This document shows positions 39,286 to 48,422 of a DNA stretch of 64,000 bases, piece after piece. Both the position numbers and the translations under genes were made by a program. Numbering within the stretch: the first letter of the stretch is position 1; each line of letters starts with the position of its first letter. Location: assembly GCF_018866245.1 (NCBI RefSeq), contig NZ_CP076458.1, positions 2,294,001 through 2,358,000 on the forward strand, in the 5' to 3' direction. The notes under the pieces were generated by a model. It saw nothing but the letters and a program-made list of their open reading frames with translations, searched no databases and was not told the origin of the DNA. The stretch comes from Novisyntrophococcus fermenticellae (lineage in GTDB: Bacteria > Bacillota > Clostridia > Lachnospirales > Lachnospiraceae).

Positions 39286-40062
39286 TCAACTCAAATAACT
39301 TTTCATACTGCGTAATGCGCCCTTTTCCAATCTGCTGACCTGGGCCTGTGAGATACCAATTTCTTCGGCAACCTCCATTTGTGTTTTTCCCTCAAAAAAA
39401 CGTAGGTTTACAATATACTTTTCTCTTTCATTTAATCTGTTCATGGCATCCTGAAGAGCGATATCCTCCACCCAGTTCTCCTCTTTATTTTTTTTGTCAC
39501 TGATTTGATCCATGACATATAAAGTGTCTCCTCCTTCGGTATAGACAGGATCATAGAGACTCATCGGGTTTTGAATTGCATCCAGTGCATAGACAATCTC
39601 TTCTTTCTCCATCCCAATCTCCTCGGCAATTTCCATAATTGTCGGCTCCCTGAGATTTTTCTTCATATATACTTCACGTGCGTAGATTGCTTTATATGCT
39701 GTGTCACGTAGGGATCTGGAAACGCGGATAGCATTATTATCCCTGAGATAGCGGCGTATTTCTCCGATAATCATCGGCACCGCATAGGTAGAGAATTTTA
39801 CATTCAATGATGTATTAAAATTATCAATTGCTTTAATCAACCCGATACAGCCAATCTGAAAGAGATCATCGGCATTCTCATTGCTGCTGGAAAAGCGCTT
39901 GATTACACTTAAGACCAGTCTTAAATTCCCCTTAATGTATCGCTCTCTGGCTTCTTCATCCCCATCTTTTACCTTCAGAAGCAGATTCTCTTTTTCCTCG
40001 TTCGTCAAAATCGGAAGTTTCGCCGTATTCACACCACATATTTCAACTTTATTAAGCGCCAT
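39286..40062 (-). CDS. sigG: Sporulation sigma factor SigG (forespore, late)
   Basis: 258 residues opening with NKVEICGVNTAKLPILT, the SigG-specific N-terminus, then region 2 (GNLRLVLSVIKRF, DDLFQIGCIGLIKAIDNF), region 3 and region 4 with the recognition helix AEEIGISQAQVSRLEK. It directs late forespore genes. ATG at 40062 is chosen (AGGAGG nine bases upstream) over the frame to 40095. A GCATA element at plus 40129-40133 could be a forespore -35, but the matching -10 is weak. It follows sigE by 157 bases, as in Bacillus. Confidence 0.95.
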   Translation of the reverse strand: MALNKVEICGVNTAKLPILTNEEKENLLLKVKDGDEEARERYIKGNLRLVLSVIKRFSSSNENADDLFQIGCIGLIKAIDNFNTSLNVKFSTYAVPMIIGEIRRYLRDNNAIRVSRSLRDTAYKAIYAREVYMKKNLREPTIMEIAEEIGMEKEEIVYALDAIQNPMSLYDPVYTEGGDTLYVMDQISDKKNKEENWVEDIALQDAMNRLNEREKYIVNLRFFEGKTQMEVAEEIGISQAQVSRLEKGALRSMKSYLS

Positions 40063-40219
40063 AACAAGAATCCTCCTATCAATGATAATCACCACTCTAA
40101 TAAAATGATTCTCATTCTCACGTCTTGCTATGCGTTTTCAGATGAAATTTAATAAAATTTTAGCCCTTGACAAAGTGATTGAATTTAAAGTTACTACTCA
40201 GCCATAAGTTCAGTTTCGC

Positions 40220-40960
40220 TTATTCATACTTTACAATTTCACGTTTCAGCTGTTTCATAATTCTTTTTTCGAGTCGTGAAATATAGGACTGGGAGATTCC
40301 CAGCATATCCGCAACCTCTTTCTGCGTCTTTTCTTTCCCTTCCGGCATATTAATACCGAAGCGAAGCTTTACAATTGTCTGCTCCCGGTCACTGAGCTTT
40401 CCTATCGCCTTCCCCAGAAGCTTCTTTTCAACCTCATCTTCAATTCCCCTGTATATAATATCTTCATCGGTACCCAGAATGTCAGACAACAGTAACTCAT
40501 TCCCATCCCAGTCCACATTCAAAGGTTCATCGATGGAGACCTCCATTTTCGTTTTATTATTTCTGCGCAGATACATAAGAATTTCATTCTCTATACATCT
40601 GGATGCATACGTTGCAAGTTTAATCTTTTTCTCAACATTAAATGTATTTATTGCCTTTATCAGACCAATCGTACCTATGGAAATCAAATCCTCCACACCA
40701 ACACCGGTATTATCGAATTTTTGTGCTATATAGACCACCAATCTCAGATTATGTTCGATTAGCTCACTCCGGGCGGTTTCGCTTTCTTTCCCGGACAGTT
40801 GGGCAATTGCCCTTGCTTCCTCCTTAGCACATAGTGGTTCGGGCAGGACATCACTCCCCCCGATGTAATACAATTCTCCCGGTCTTTTATACATAACCGT
40901 GGAGAACCTGGGCAGCATGCGAAGCCTGAAATGGCTTGGCAGAGTAGCTTGCATCAACAT
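40220..40960 (-). CDS. sigE: Sporulation sigma factor SigE precursor (mother cell, early)
   Basis: 246 residues. The first 30 or so are a basic, amphipathic pro-sequence ending before [14 protein letters not shown], the conserved mature start; SpoIIGA removes it. Region 2 ([18 protein letters not shown]), and region 4 ([19 protein letters not shown]) are complete. It runs 13 bases after spoIIGA with AGGAGG nine bases before the ATG. Drives early mother-cell genes. Confidence 0.95.
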   Translation of the reverse strand: MLMQATLPSHFRLRMLPRFSTVMYKRPGELYYIGGSDVLPEPLCAKEEARAIAQLSGKESETARSELIEHNLRLVVYIAQKFDNTGVGVEDLISIGTIGLIKAINTFNVEKKIKLATYASRCIENEILMYLRRNNKTKMEVSIDEPLNVDWDGNELLLSDILGTDEDIIYRGIEDEVEKKLLGKAIGKLSDREQTIVKLRFGINMPEGKEKTQKEVADMLGISQSYISRLEKRIMKQLKREIVKYE

Positions 40961-40973
40961 ACTCGAATTCCTC

Positions 40974-41831
40974 CTAACTGTCTATTAGATTTGGGTTCAA
41001 AATCATCTGATAGCTCCGGAGAGAAGAACTACAGGTCTTGTCAATTGCGATTACCGGATGGGTAACCAACTTTTGTACATCGCCTTGTTCCAGACATAGA
41101 TAGTCCAAAACTACGACAGGAAGCAGACCTCCTTCACATCCCACACACTGATAGGGGATATAATGAGGCCGCAGGGCACTCAGCAATTCCGGAGATTCCG
41201 GCACACGCTGCGCGCAGAATTCTTCCAGCTCCCTGCCGGCTTCTTCTGACAGCAGTTCTTTTATCAGCGAGATGTCAATGACCGACACATAGCTTTGCAA
41301 AGTGGTGTCCCAAAGCATATTGCCTGTATCATACAGTCCCTTTACTCTCTTTACGTTTCCATCCTGACAGAGGGTAACCCGGCAATACCGCTGTTCCCAT
41401 AGCTTCACCTGATCGTAAACTTTCATAAGAATATAAATCAGCAGATAGCTTACTGCTGCCGTCAGACAGAAGGCTCTCACCCCTGCCGTACCGGTCAGCC
41501 GCCGCAGCCATGAAAATGCCAGACCCATACATGCTGTTCCCATATAAAAGAACAGCATACCCTGAACCAGTCGTCTTCCCTCTTTGATTTTGCAGCCAAA
41601 CCTTACCATTATAGTATTTGCAGCCACAGAAACCAGTGTTGTACTTAACATGTTGTATCGGTAAAGCAATACAAGGCCCACAACTGCAGCCCCGGAACAG
41701 GCCGCTGCAGACAGGAGACTCCTCACACGTGTGGCAGAACATCTGAGAAGTTTGTTTGTCATGCGTAACAACGCATAGTTAATCACGAGATTCTCTATGA
41801 AATATACATCCAGATAGAATTCGTAAGACAC
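40974..41831 (-). CDS. spoIIGA: SpoIIGA, pro-SigE processing aspartic protease
   Basis: 285 residues: five N-terminal membrane helices (about residues 5-155) and a C-terminal cytoplasmic protease domain with the catalytic Asp in [10 protein letters not shown]. It cleaves pro-SigE after contact with the forespore protein SpoIIR. Start is GTG with AGGGGG six bases upstream. Its promoter has the exceptional long spacer and 0A boxes of spoIIG operons. Confidence 0.92.
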   Translation of the reverse strand: MSYEFYLDVYFIENLVINYALLRMTNKLLRCSATRVRSLLSAAACSGAAVVGLVLLYRYNMLSTTLVSVAANTIMVRFGCKIKEGRRLVQGMLFFYMGTACMGLAFSWLRRLTGTAGVRAFCLTAAVSYLLIYILMKVYDQVKLWEQRYCRVTLCQDGNVKRVKGLYDTGNMLWDTTLQSYVSVIDISLIKELLSEEAGRELEEFCAQRVPESPELLSALRPHYIPYQCVGCEGGLLPVVVLDYLCLEQGDVQKLVTHPVIAIDKTCSSSLRSYQMILNPNLIDS

Positions 41832-41837
41832 AAAATA

Positions 41838-41897
41838 CCCCCTGTAACCTCATGAGTACTTACTGGAATAACAAGTACTATTATAGGTTCCAGGGGG
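41838..41897. repeat. Large inverted repeat across the spoIIG promoter
   Basis: On the minus strand CCCCCTGGAACCT pairs with AGGTTACAGGGGG (one mismatch), and inside it AGTACTT with AAGTACT: about 19 pairs. The -10 element lies between the outer arms, and the 3' arm contains the spoIIGA Shine-Dalgarno. Because transcription should start near 41873, the outer left arm is not transcribed. Confidence 0.7.
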
Positions 41898-41912
41898 CAT
41901 TAAATTTGTCAA
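41880..41912 (-). promoter_or_regulatory. spoIIG promoter with 21-base spacer
   Basis: Minus strand TTGACA (plus 41907-41912) and TATAAT (plus 41880-41885), both perfect but 21 bases apart. The Bacillus spoIIG promoter is known for a similarly long spacer and needs Spo0A~P. Confidence 0.7.
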
Positions 41913-41920
41913 AACCTGGG

Positions 41921-41945
41921 TGTCGAAATTCAAAAAAGTTCGACA
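41921..41945. promoter_or_regulatory. Two Spo0A boxes upstream of spoIIGA
   Basis: Perfect 0A boxes TGTCGAA (41921-41927) and its inverse TTCGACA (41939-41945), 11 bases apart, just upstream of the -35 element. Confidence 0.85.
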
Positions 41946-41958
41946 GGATTCGCTTGAT

Positions 41959-42711
41959 TTACTTATGTAATAATGAAAAAATCATTCTTATATCATCCAG
42001 AGATATCTGTCCGGGGGCCGAAGGCTCACCTACAGAGGCAAAGGTGATGGCTGAACCGAAGGTTCCTCCGCTGATCCTGCTTAAGGTACCCAGATTTCCC
42101 ATAGACATGGTCACGACGGGTCTGACTGTGCCTGCAGAAACCTGGGAGGTTGCCAGAAGAAGATTCAGCACATCCTTCGGCTCCTGCGGCATCACTGCCA
42201 GCTTCAGGATGTCCCCATCCATGTTCTCCATTCCTTTCATCAGTTTTGTCATATCCTCCACAGATGGAGTCGTATCAAAATGGTGGTTTGAAGCCACAAC
42301 CTTCCCTCTTCTTTGATGGATCTTTTTGATCAGACCTTTTGCATCCAGTCCGTCCCTATATACCTCCACATCAATCAGGTCAGCTATACCTTGATCGGCT
42401 GCTGCAAGATTTAACGTTTCGTATGCTTCCGGAGAAATTTCACAATTACCTCCTTCCATGGACGAGCGGAAGGTAAAAAGAATCGGGATTTCCTTAAAAA
42501 CATCCGAAAGAAGCTCTAGCATTCGAAGACAGCAGCCCTCCTTCAGAATATCTCTGTAATAATCACAGCGCCACTCGACCAAATCAGGGCCGGACCGGGC
42601 AATACTTCCGCTCTGCTCCAGAATTTCTTCTCTGCTCACTCCTGTTACCGGCACACAGATCTTTGGTACTCCTTCTCCAATTCGCAGTTTCTTTACTTGT
42701 AAACCCATCAT
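41959..42711 (-). CDS. aroD: Type I 3-dehydroquinate dehydratase
   Basis: 250 residues of the type I fold: substrate-binding VEWRCDYY and FTFRS, the catalytic His in ASNHHFDTTPS and the Schiff-base Lys in DILKLAVMPQ. It dehydrates 3-dehydroquinate in the shikimate pathway. It follows aroE by 28 bases. Of two adjacent ATGs, that at 42708 is better spaced from GGAGGG. Its 3' end lies only 13 bases from the spoIIG 0A boxes and no terminator is seen, so aro transcripts may read into spoIIGA. Confidence 0.95.
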   Translation of the reverse strand: MMGLQVKKLRIGEGVPKICVPVTGVSREEILEQSGSIARSGPDLVEWRCDYYRDILKEGCCLRMLELLSDVFKEIPILFTFRSSMEGGNCEISPEAYETLNLAAADQGIADLIDVEVYRDGLDAKGLIKKIHQRRGKVVASNHHFDTTPSVEDMTKLMKGMENMDGDILKLAVMPQEPKDVLNLLLATSQVSAGTVRPVVTMSMGNLGTLSRISGGTFGSAITFASVGEPSAPGQISLDDIRMIFSLLHK

Positions 42712-42739
42712 GTCCCTCCCGCATATAGAACGTCACGAT

Positions 42740-43603
42740 TCAGTCAAAATACTTTTTCTTGATAATATCCACCGGCATGTCATATCCGGTCCAAATCTTA
42801 AAGGCCTCTGCTCCCTGATAAAGCAGCATATACATACCGTTAAAGGTTCGGCATCCTCTCTCTTTTGCCATATGCAGAAGCTTTGTCTCTTTTGGGTTAT
42901 AAATCAAATCGGCCACAATCAGCTCCGGCACAAATAAAGACGCATCCTCTATAATGGATTCATCAGTCTCCGGCAACATACCAACTGAGGTTCCATTCAC
43001 CAGAATCCTGCTCCTCCCGATACACTCTTTAAGGCTCTTTTGATCTCCTTGTTCATATAAAACCACTTCACAAGAGGTATCTCCGCACAACCTGTGTGCC
43101 AACTTCTCTGTTCTCTGATGGAAACGGCTTTTCTTCCGCAGGAACAGATTAATCCGTTTCACCCCATCCAAAGCCGCCTGTACGCAAACTGCAGTCGCGG
43201 CTCCGCCTGCACCCATCAAGGTCATCTCCTGGCCGATAATATCATAGCCTGCATCCTCAACGGAACGCATAAAACCAATTCCATCCGTATTGTATCCCTT
43301 CAAAATTCCTTCTTCATGAGTCACTGTATTCACAGCTCCTATCAGTTCTGCCGCCGGTGACAGCCAATCCGCCAGTTCTATCATCTTATTCTTATCCGGC
43401 ATCGTCAGATTGAATCCCCTGATGCCTGCCAGCTTCAAACCATCCACTGCCGTCTTCAGTCCGTCCTCCTTCACATCAAAGCATAGATAGACATAGTCCA
43501 GACCAAGCTGCCGGAATGCTTCATTATGCATGAGCGGAGAAATACTATGTCCTACCGGACTTCCTAACAGTCCTGTAAGCTTTGTATGACCTGTAATGTT
43601 CAT
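42740..43603 (-). CDS. aroE: Shikimate dehydrogenase
   Basis: 287 residues: substrate domain with GHSISPLMHNEAF and the catalytic Lys region FNLTMPDKNKM, NADP domain with MGAGGAATAV and NGTSVGM. It reduces 3-dehydroshikimate to shikimate. GAGGAGG lies nine bases before the ATG. It starts right after the 30-base repeat that follows the ftsZ terminator; I see no convincing promoter in the gap. Confidence 0.95.
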   Translation of the reverse strand: MNITGHTKLTGLLGSPVGHSISPLMHNEAFRQLGLDYVYLCFDVKEDGLKTAVDGLKLAGIRGFNLTMPDKNKMIELADWLSPAAELIGAVNTVTHEEGILKGYNTDGIGFMRSVEDAGYDIIGQEMTLMGAGGAATAVCVQAALDGVKRINLFLRKKSRFHQRTEKLAHRLCGDTSCEVVLYEQGDQKSLKECIGRSRILVNGTSVGMLPETDESIIEDASLFVPELIVADLIYNPKETKLLHMAKERGCRTFNGMYMLLYQGAEAFKIWTGYDMPVDIIKKKYFD

Positions 43604-43633
43604 CTTTCAGTGCCTCCTCGTTTTGTATGTAAT

Positions 43634-43663
43634 CCGGCAGCTTTCCTTGCATACTTTGGTATA
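43634..43663 (-). repeat. 30-base repeat, copy 2
   Basis: Identical to 23768-23797, again directly after a minus-strand terminator; here it lies between the ftsZ terminator and aroE. Confidence 0.85.
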
Positions 43664-43702
43664 TAAAACAAGGCAGGCTGCCTTTTAGCTGCACCCTGCC
43701 TT
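43664..43702 (-). terminator. ftsZ terminator
   Basis: AAGGCAGG pairs with CCTGCCTT, plus inner GCA/TGC pairs, followed on the minus strand by GTTTTATAT. About 20 bases after the ftsZ stop. Confidence 0.75.
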
Positions 43703-43721
43703 ATAGTCTTTCACATCATAC

Positions 43722-44879
43722 CTATTTGCGGTTTTTAAGAAAATCCGGAATCTGGATATCTTTTTTTGGTACATTGCTTACTACGGGATTAGAAGATGAT
43801 GGCTTCTGCTGATTACCGGTCTGCGGCACTGTAAATGTGGGCATCGTAAAGCCTGCATTGTTAAATGCATTCTTTTTCTTGTCATCTGCTGCTTTCTTAG
43901 CTGCCGATACACTTGGCTGCTTTGCAGTGGAATCATCCAGTCCTGTAGCAATCACAGTAATCCTGCAGGAATCAGTCAGGGAATCATCATACATTGCACC
44001 GAAGATAATATTCGCATTCTCACCTGCCAGGTTCTGAACATAACTCGCGGCATCATTAGCATCCATAAGGGAGATATCACCTGAGATGTTGATGATGACA
44101 TGGCTGGCACCCTGAATGGTTGTCTCAAGCAGCGGGCTGGATACTGCCTGCTGTACGGCCTCCAGAGCTTTGTCGTCTCCCTTTGCCTCTCCGATACCGA
44201 TATGTGCAATCCCCTTGTCCGTCATAACCGTCTGAACATCTGCAAAATCCAGATTGATCAAAGCAGGCAGATTAATCAAATCCGTGATTCCCTGGACAGC
44301 CTGCTGAAGCACTTCATCTGCCTTTTTCAAGGCTTCCGGCATGGTAGTCCTGCGATCAACGATTTCCAGTAGTTTATCATTCGGGATCACGATTAATGTA
44401 TCCACATTCTGTTTTAATTTATCAATACCCATAAGTGCATTGCTCATACGGGTCTTTGCTTCAAAGCGGAAAGGCTTTGTTACCACTCCGACTGTCAATA
44501 TCCCCAGTTCCTTGGCGACACCTGCCACAACCGGAGCTGCACCTGTACCTGTTCCGCCGCCCATTCCACAGGTAACAAATACCATGTCTGCACCTTCCAG
44601 AATCTGCTTTATCTCTTCAGCGCTTTCTTCTGCCGCCTTTTCACCAACCTCCGGTTTTGCTCCTGCTCCAAGGCCTTTCGTCAGCTTTTCTCCAATTTGA
44701 AGTACAGTGGGTGCCTTACATAAGGTCAGTGCCTGCTTATCGGTATTCACACCGACAAACTCCACTCCCCCTATTGTTTCATCCACCATACGGTTTACTG
44801 CATTATTCCCTGCACCACCGACACCGATGACGATTATCTTTGCTGATGACTCTGCTTCATTTGTCATAATTTCTAACAA
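43722..44879 (-). CDS. ftsZ: Cell division GTPase FtsZ
   Basis: 385 residues: GTPase domain with the tubulin signature [10 protein letters not shown] near residue 105, T7 loop with [11 protein letters not shown], a variable Gln/Ser/Lys-rich linker and the C-terminal peptide [11 protein letters not shown] that binds FtsA/SepF/ZapA-type partners. TTG at 44879 is chosen as start because GGAGG lies seven bases upstream and [11 protein letters not shown] is family-like; the frame to 44936 lacks support. No ftsA is present next to it. It has its own promoter and terminator. Confidence 0.97.
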   Translation of the reverse strand: MLEIMTNEAESSAKIIVIGVGGAGNNAVNRMVDETIGGVEFVGVNTDKQALTLCKAPTVLQIGEKLTKGLGAGAKPEVGEKAAEESAEEIKQILEGADMVFVTCGMGGGTGTGAAPVVAGVAKELGILTVGVVTKPFRFEAKTRMSNALMGIDKLKQNVDTLIVIPNDKLLEIVDRRTTMPEALKKADEVLQQAVQGITDLINLPALINLDFADVQTVMTDKGIAHIGIGEAKGDDKALEAVQQAVSSPLLETTIQGASHVIINISGDISLMDANDAASYVQNLAGENANIIFGAMYDDSLTDSCRITVIATGLDDSTAKQPSVSAAKKAADDKKKNAFNNAGFTMPTFTVPQTGNQQKPSSSNPVVSNVPKKDIQIPDFLKNRK

Positions 44880-44969
44880 GGTACTTCCTCCTTCATGGCG
44901 TACGCCTATTTCTATTCCCCTCTGGGTACTTTTCACCTTATAATCATTTGTTTGGTTACATATAGATAT

Positions 44970-44998
44970 ATAATATCTTTTCTTATAAGATTAATCAA
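44970..44998 (-). promoter_or_regulatory. ftsZ promoter
   Basis: Minus strand TTGATT (plus 44993-44998), 17-base spacer, TATTAT (plus 44970-44975), about 90 bases before the TTG start. Confidence 0.6.
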
Positions 44999-45046
44999 CT
45001 CTTTTTTTCGATTTCATTGAATTTTTACTTATTTTCCATATCCTGG

Positions 45047-45901
45047 TTACATCTGATCTTTGTCAAATATGATGTTCTGTGTACCGTATGTAAACTCCTC
45101 CAGATGAAGTATCCCTGATTCGCCAGTCAATTTCGGAAGAATTCCGGCTACCCTGGTCATCTTGTCCTCCAGATTTTCGTCCTTTCCAAGGGCTGCTCTA
45201 ATGTTCCCATAATGCAGCGTAAGCTCATAGTCCTCGCTTACTTCCACACTGTCAGGCACTATCTGATACTTTTCAAACATCCGTGTCAGTCCAAGAATGC
45301 TGTTAAATATCGAATCATCCGGGACATCCAGTTTTGTACCGACAGAAGTTTTGTCGAATGTAAGGCCTGTAATCAAAGGTACTTCATCGAGATCCGGATG
45401 AAAAGGCTTCGAGGCTTCTTCCTTCAGCGTATCCGGAACAAGCGCAGACTGACTCTTGGCGGAATTATCTGTACTATCACTGGTTCCGGGCTGTTCCTCT
45501 TCTGTTTTTTCTTCACAATCCAGAACCATTCCGCTTTTATCGAAGTAATAATATTGCTCCTGCCATTCCACATATCCTATAGGGTATTTTTCACTTACAT
45601 GAAGTCTGATCGTATTATGATTGAGGTACTCAACATCCACATATTCCATAAATGCAGTGTTGTCAAATAAAATATGTTCCCGAAATGTTGACATCAGCAG
45701 GGTATTCCAAGAGATTGGTCCCCGCATCACCATGTTTTTAACCTCGGATTCCGTATAGTGTTTATTTCCAACTACTTGTACATTCTGTGTATAAAATCCT
45801 GCACCAAACAGCAGGATACCCAAAAGGATGATCCCGCTGATGGATAGAATTATAAGACGCTTTTGTCTCTTTGGCAACCTTTTCTTCTTTCTTTGTTTCA
45901 T
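45047..45901 (-). CDS. divIB: Cell division protein DivIB/FtsQ
   Basis: 284 residues: basic cytoplasmic N-terminus (KQRKKKRLPKRQKR), one membrane helix (about 15-38), a POTRA domain beginning VQVVGNKHYTESEVKNMV, then a beta domain; an inserted acidic Ser/Glu-rich stretch lies near 133-165. It belongs to the divisome with FtsL and DivIC. Start overlaps the murA stop by four bases. Confidence 0.9.
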   Translation of the reverse strand: MKQRKKKRLPKRQKRLIILSISGIILLGILLFGAGFYTQNVQVVGNKHYTESEVKNMVMRGPISWNTLLMSTFREHILFDNTAFMEYVDVEYLNHNTIRLHVSEKYPIGYVEWQEQYYYFDKSGMVLDCEEKTEEEQPGTSDSTDNSAKSQSALVPDTLKEEASKPFHPDLDEVPLITGLTFDKTSVGTKLDVPDDSIFNSILGLTRMFEKYQIVPDSVEVSEDYELTLHYGNIRAALGKDENLEDKMTRVAGILPKLTGESGILHLEEFTYGTQNIIFDKDQM

Positions 45902-47160
45902 AGCTCCTCCGTACTCTGCCTGCTGATATTCCCGCCAAGACTGCGGATATCACCGCATATATCCTGATATCCTCTTTCAATATGGCAGATACCTCCGATC
46001 CTGGTGATTCCTCTGGCTCCCAATCCGGCCAGAACCAGGGCTGCACCGCCTCTGAGCTCCTCTGCTTTAACCGTGGCTCCGTGTAAATTCTGCCCATTGA
46101 TTACAGCAACACGTCCCTCTACTCTGACATCGGCACCCATATGCTTAATCTGAAGGGCAGCTTTAAAGCGATCCTCAAATATAGTCTCTTCAATCCTGCT
46201 TTCGCCCGGGATGGTCGCACATAGTGTTAAGAGCAAAGACTGCAGATCCGTGGGAAATCCCGGATATTCTTCAGTCTTCAGATAAGGGACGGGACGGTTC
46301 AGGTGGCGGCTGTCTGCTATAAGTTTACCACCTTTTACTTCATATTGTCCACCCATTTCCTTATATACACGGAGAAGCGCCTGCATTTCCCCGATCGGCG
46401 CATGGGTCAGACGTATATTTCCCCTGGTAACTGCGCAAGCCAGCAGATACGTTCCCGCCACAATCCGATCCGCGGGAACCTCAAAGCAGGTTTCGTGGAG
46501 GTCTTTAACCCCTTCTATGTGGATTGTAGCACTTCCCTCTCCCACAATGTTTGCCCCCATGGATCTCAGGAATTGACATAGATGTATGATTTCAGGCTCT
46601 CTTGCACAGTTCTCCAAAACCGTTTCACCATCCGCTGCCGCCGCGGCCAGAATCCCATTTTCTGTCGCACCAACACTGCGTTTCGGAAACTTATAATATC
46701 CCCCTTTAATTCTGTCAGCCCGGGCATAAATCACTCCATCTTCCACTTCCAGAGCTACACCCAGAGCCTCCAGCACCGAAAGATGCAGATTGATAGGGCG
46801 TTCCCCGATTGTACAGCCTCCGGGCCGTCCAACTCTGATTCTGCCCATCCTGCCCAGTAATGCCCCCATTAAAATAATGGAGGAGCGCATCTTATCCGCA
46901 TACGCTCCCGGTATTACTCCTGTATCTATTTCTTTGCAGTCCACATATAAATCACCGGCTATTCTCCAGACTCTGGCACCAATACTTTGCAGAATCTGTT
47001 CCATACACTGCACGTCTGCTATATCCGGACAGCCCTTCAAACAAACACAGCCTTTTTGCAGAACTGAAGCTGCCATCATGGGCAGTACCGCATTCTTTGA
47101 CCCTTGAATTTGCACTTCTCCGTTCAGAGGAACTCCCCCTTCAATTTGGTATAGGTCCAA
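45898..47160 (-). CDS. murA: UDP-N-acetylglucosamine 1-carboxyvinyltransferase
   Basis: About 420 residues with the catalytic Lys/Asn in GSKNAVLP and the PEP-binding, fosfomycin-target Cys in PGGCTIGERPINLH. First committed step of peptidoglycan precursor synthesis. Two TTG starts are possible: 47178, and 47160 giving MDLYQIEGG, which fits family N-termini and has GGGAG eight bases upstream. A TATAAT at plus 47188-47193 would start transcription almost at the first TTG, again favouring 47160. Next to it, ftsW runs in the opposite direction. Confidence 0.93.
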   Translation of the reverse strand: MDLYQIEGGVPLNGEVQIQGSKNAVLPMMAASVLQKGCVCLKGCPDIADVQCMEQILQSIGARVWRIAGDLYVDCKEIDTGVIPGAYADKMRSSIILMGALLGRMGRIRVGRPGGCTIGERPINLHLSVLEALGVALEVEDGVIYARADRIKGGYYKFPKRSVGATENGILAAAAADGETVLENCAREPEIIHLCQFLRSMGANIVGEGSATIHIEGVKDLHETCFEVPADRIVAGTYLLACAVTRGNIRLTHAPIGEMQALLRVYKEMGGQYEVKGGKLIADSRHLNRPVPYLKTEEYPGFPTDLQSLLLTLCATIPGESRIEETIFEDRFKAALQIKHMGADVRVEGRVAVINGQNLHGATVKAEELRGGAALVLAGLGARGITRIGGICHIERGYQDICGDIRSLGGNISRQSTEEL

Positions 47161-47213
47161 TGCTTCTGCTCCCGTCAATCTTCTCCCATTATACTATGCA
47201 GCATACCTTCTTT

Positions 47214-47242
47214 TTGACACAGTATTCTTTTCAGCATAGTTT
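47214..47242 (+). promoter_or_regulatory. Candidate ftsW promoter
   Basis: TTGACA (47214-47219), 17-base spacer, weak TAGTTT (47237-47242). Gap between murA and ftsW is only about 110 bases. Confidence 0.4.
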
Positions 47243-47289
47243 TCCCGGAATTTTCATAAACTAATGAAAAAGACATAAGGCCATGTACG

Positions 47290-48366
47290 ATGAAAAAATC
47301 CTCTCGAATTGACTATACCCTGCTTGTCCTGGTTCTTTTACTGGTCGTATGCGGCCTTGTGCTTCTTCTAAGCACCAGTGCTTACAACGGCCGTGTTAAA
47401 TTTCATGACAGTGCCTATTATTTTAAAAAGCAGCTTTTTGCAACAGCTCTTGGATTTCTGGGTATGTACATAGTTGCTCAAATGGACTATCACCGGCTGC
47501 TTAAGTTTGCACCTGCATTATTTTTCCTTGCACATCTGCTTTCACTTGCCGTACTATTCTTCGGAGATGAGTATAACGGTTCCAGGCGCTGGCTCTCTAT
47601 AGGCCCTCTTTCCTTCCAGCCCTCGGAATTCGCCAAGCTGGCTGTCATCCTGTTCCTGGCCGGTATCATCGATAAAACCAAAAAGAAGACCACCAGCATC
47701 TGGTTCATGCTGATGGTCATGATCAGTATTCTTCCCATCGTAGGATTGGTGGGTTCTAACAACCTGAGCACCGCCATTATCATCCTGGGAATTGCTGTCA
47801 TTACTATCTTCGTTTCTAATCCGCGTTATCTGCCGTTCATTGGTATCGGTGGCGCCGGCATCAGTTTTGTGGCGGTCTTTTTAAGCCTGGAAAGTTACCG
47901 GCTCGAGCGTATCTCCATCTGGAGAAACCCGGAGGCCTTTGAAAAAGGCTTTCAGACAATTCAAGGGCTCTATGCAATCGGAAGCGGAGGAATCTTCGGA
48001 AAGGGACTGGGAAGCTCTTTGCAAAAGCTGGGATTTGTACCCGAGGCCCAGAATGACATGATATTCTCTATTATCTGTGAGGAAACCGGACTGGTGGGGG
48101 CCAGTCTCGTAATTATCCTGTTCACCTTACTCGTCTGGCGGCTGATGGTTATTTCCACACATGCACCGGATTTGCCCGGAGCCCTGATTGCAGCAGGAAT
48201 TATGGGACACATGGCCATACAGGTAATCCTTAATATCGCAGTGGTGACAAACACCATCCCCAATACAGGGATTACACTTCCATTTATCAGCTATGGGGGA
48301 ACTTCGGTGTTGTTCCTGCTTGCCGAGATGGGTCTGGCCCTTTCAGTAAGCCGGCAGATGACATGA
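47290..48366 (+). CDS. ftsW: SEDS peptidoglycan polymerase FtsW
   Basis: 358 residues, ten membrane helices. Typical SEDS sequence: SRRWLSIGPLSFQPSEFAKL, then the extracellular loop with GLYAIGSGGIFGKGLG and PEAQNDMIFSIICEETG, whose Asp is in the region of the catalytic Asp of RodA/FtsW, and the end TLPFISYGGTSVL. Polymerises glycan strands from lipid II together with a class B PBP. It is the only plus-strand gene in the division cluster, lying tail to tail with murD and head to head with murA. The Shine-Dalgarno (AAGG) is weak. SpoVE is an alternative name for the same family. Confidence 0.92.
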   Translation: MKKSSRIDYTLLVLVLLLVVCGLVLLLSTSAYNGRVKFHDSAYYFKKQLFATALGFLGMYIVAQMDYHRLLKFAPALFFLAHLLSLAVLFFGDEYNGSRRWLSIGPLSFQPSEFAKLAVILFLAGIIDKTKKKTTSIWFMLMVMISILPIVGLVGSNNLSTAIIILGIAVITIFVSNPRYLPFIGIGGAGISFVAVFLSLESYRLERISIWRNPEAFEKGFQTIQGLYAIGSGGIFGKGLGSSLQKLGFVPEAQNDMIFSIICEETGLVGASLVIILFTLLVWRLMVISTHAPDLPGALIAAGIMGHMAIQVILNIAVVTNTIPNTGITLPFISYGGTSVLFLLAEMGLALSVSRQMT

Positions 48367-48420
48367 TACCAGGGTTCCAAGGTCATGCGTTTCATACCTG
48401 TATGAAACGCATGACCTTGG
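48364..48420. repeat. Palindromic element after ftsW (repeat family A, copy 1)
   Basis: TGATACCAGGGTT (48364-48376, its TGA being the ftsW stop) followed by a perfect 20-base-pair stem (48377-48396 with 48401-48420), loop CCTG. No T-tract on either side. The same leader plus a similar stem follows ychF. May act as a terminator or mRNA end for both ftsW and murD. Confidence 0.75.
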
Positions 48421-48422
48421 AC

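Noticed and set aside
41838..41897. Hairpin hiding the spoIIGA ribosome-binding site
   Set aside because: The left arm is upstream of the predicted start site (near 41873), so it is not in the transcript from the spoIIG promoter.
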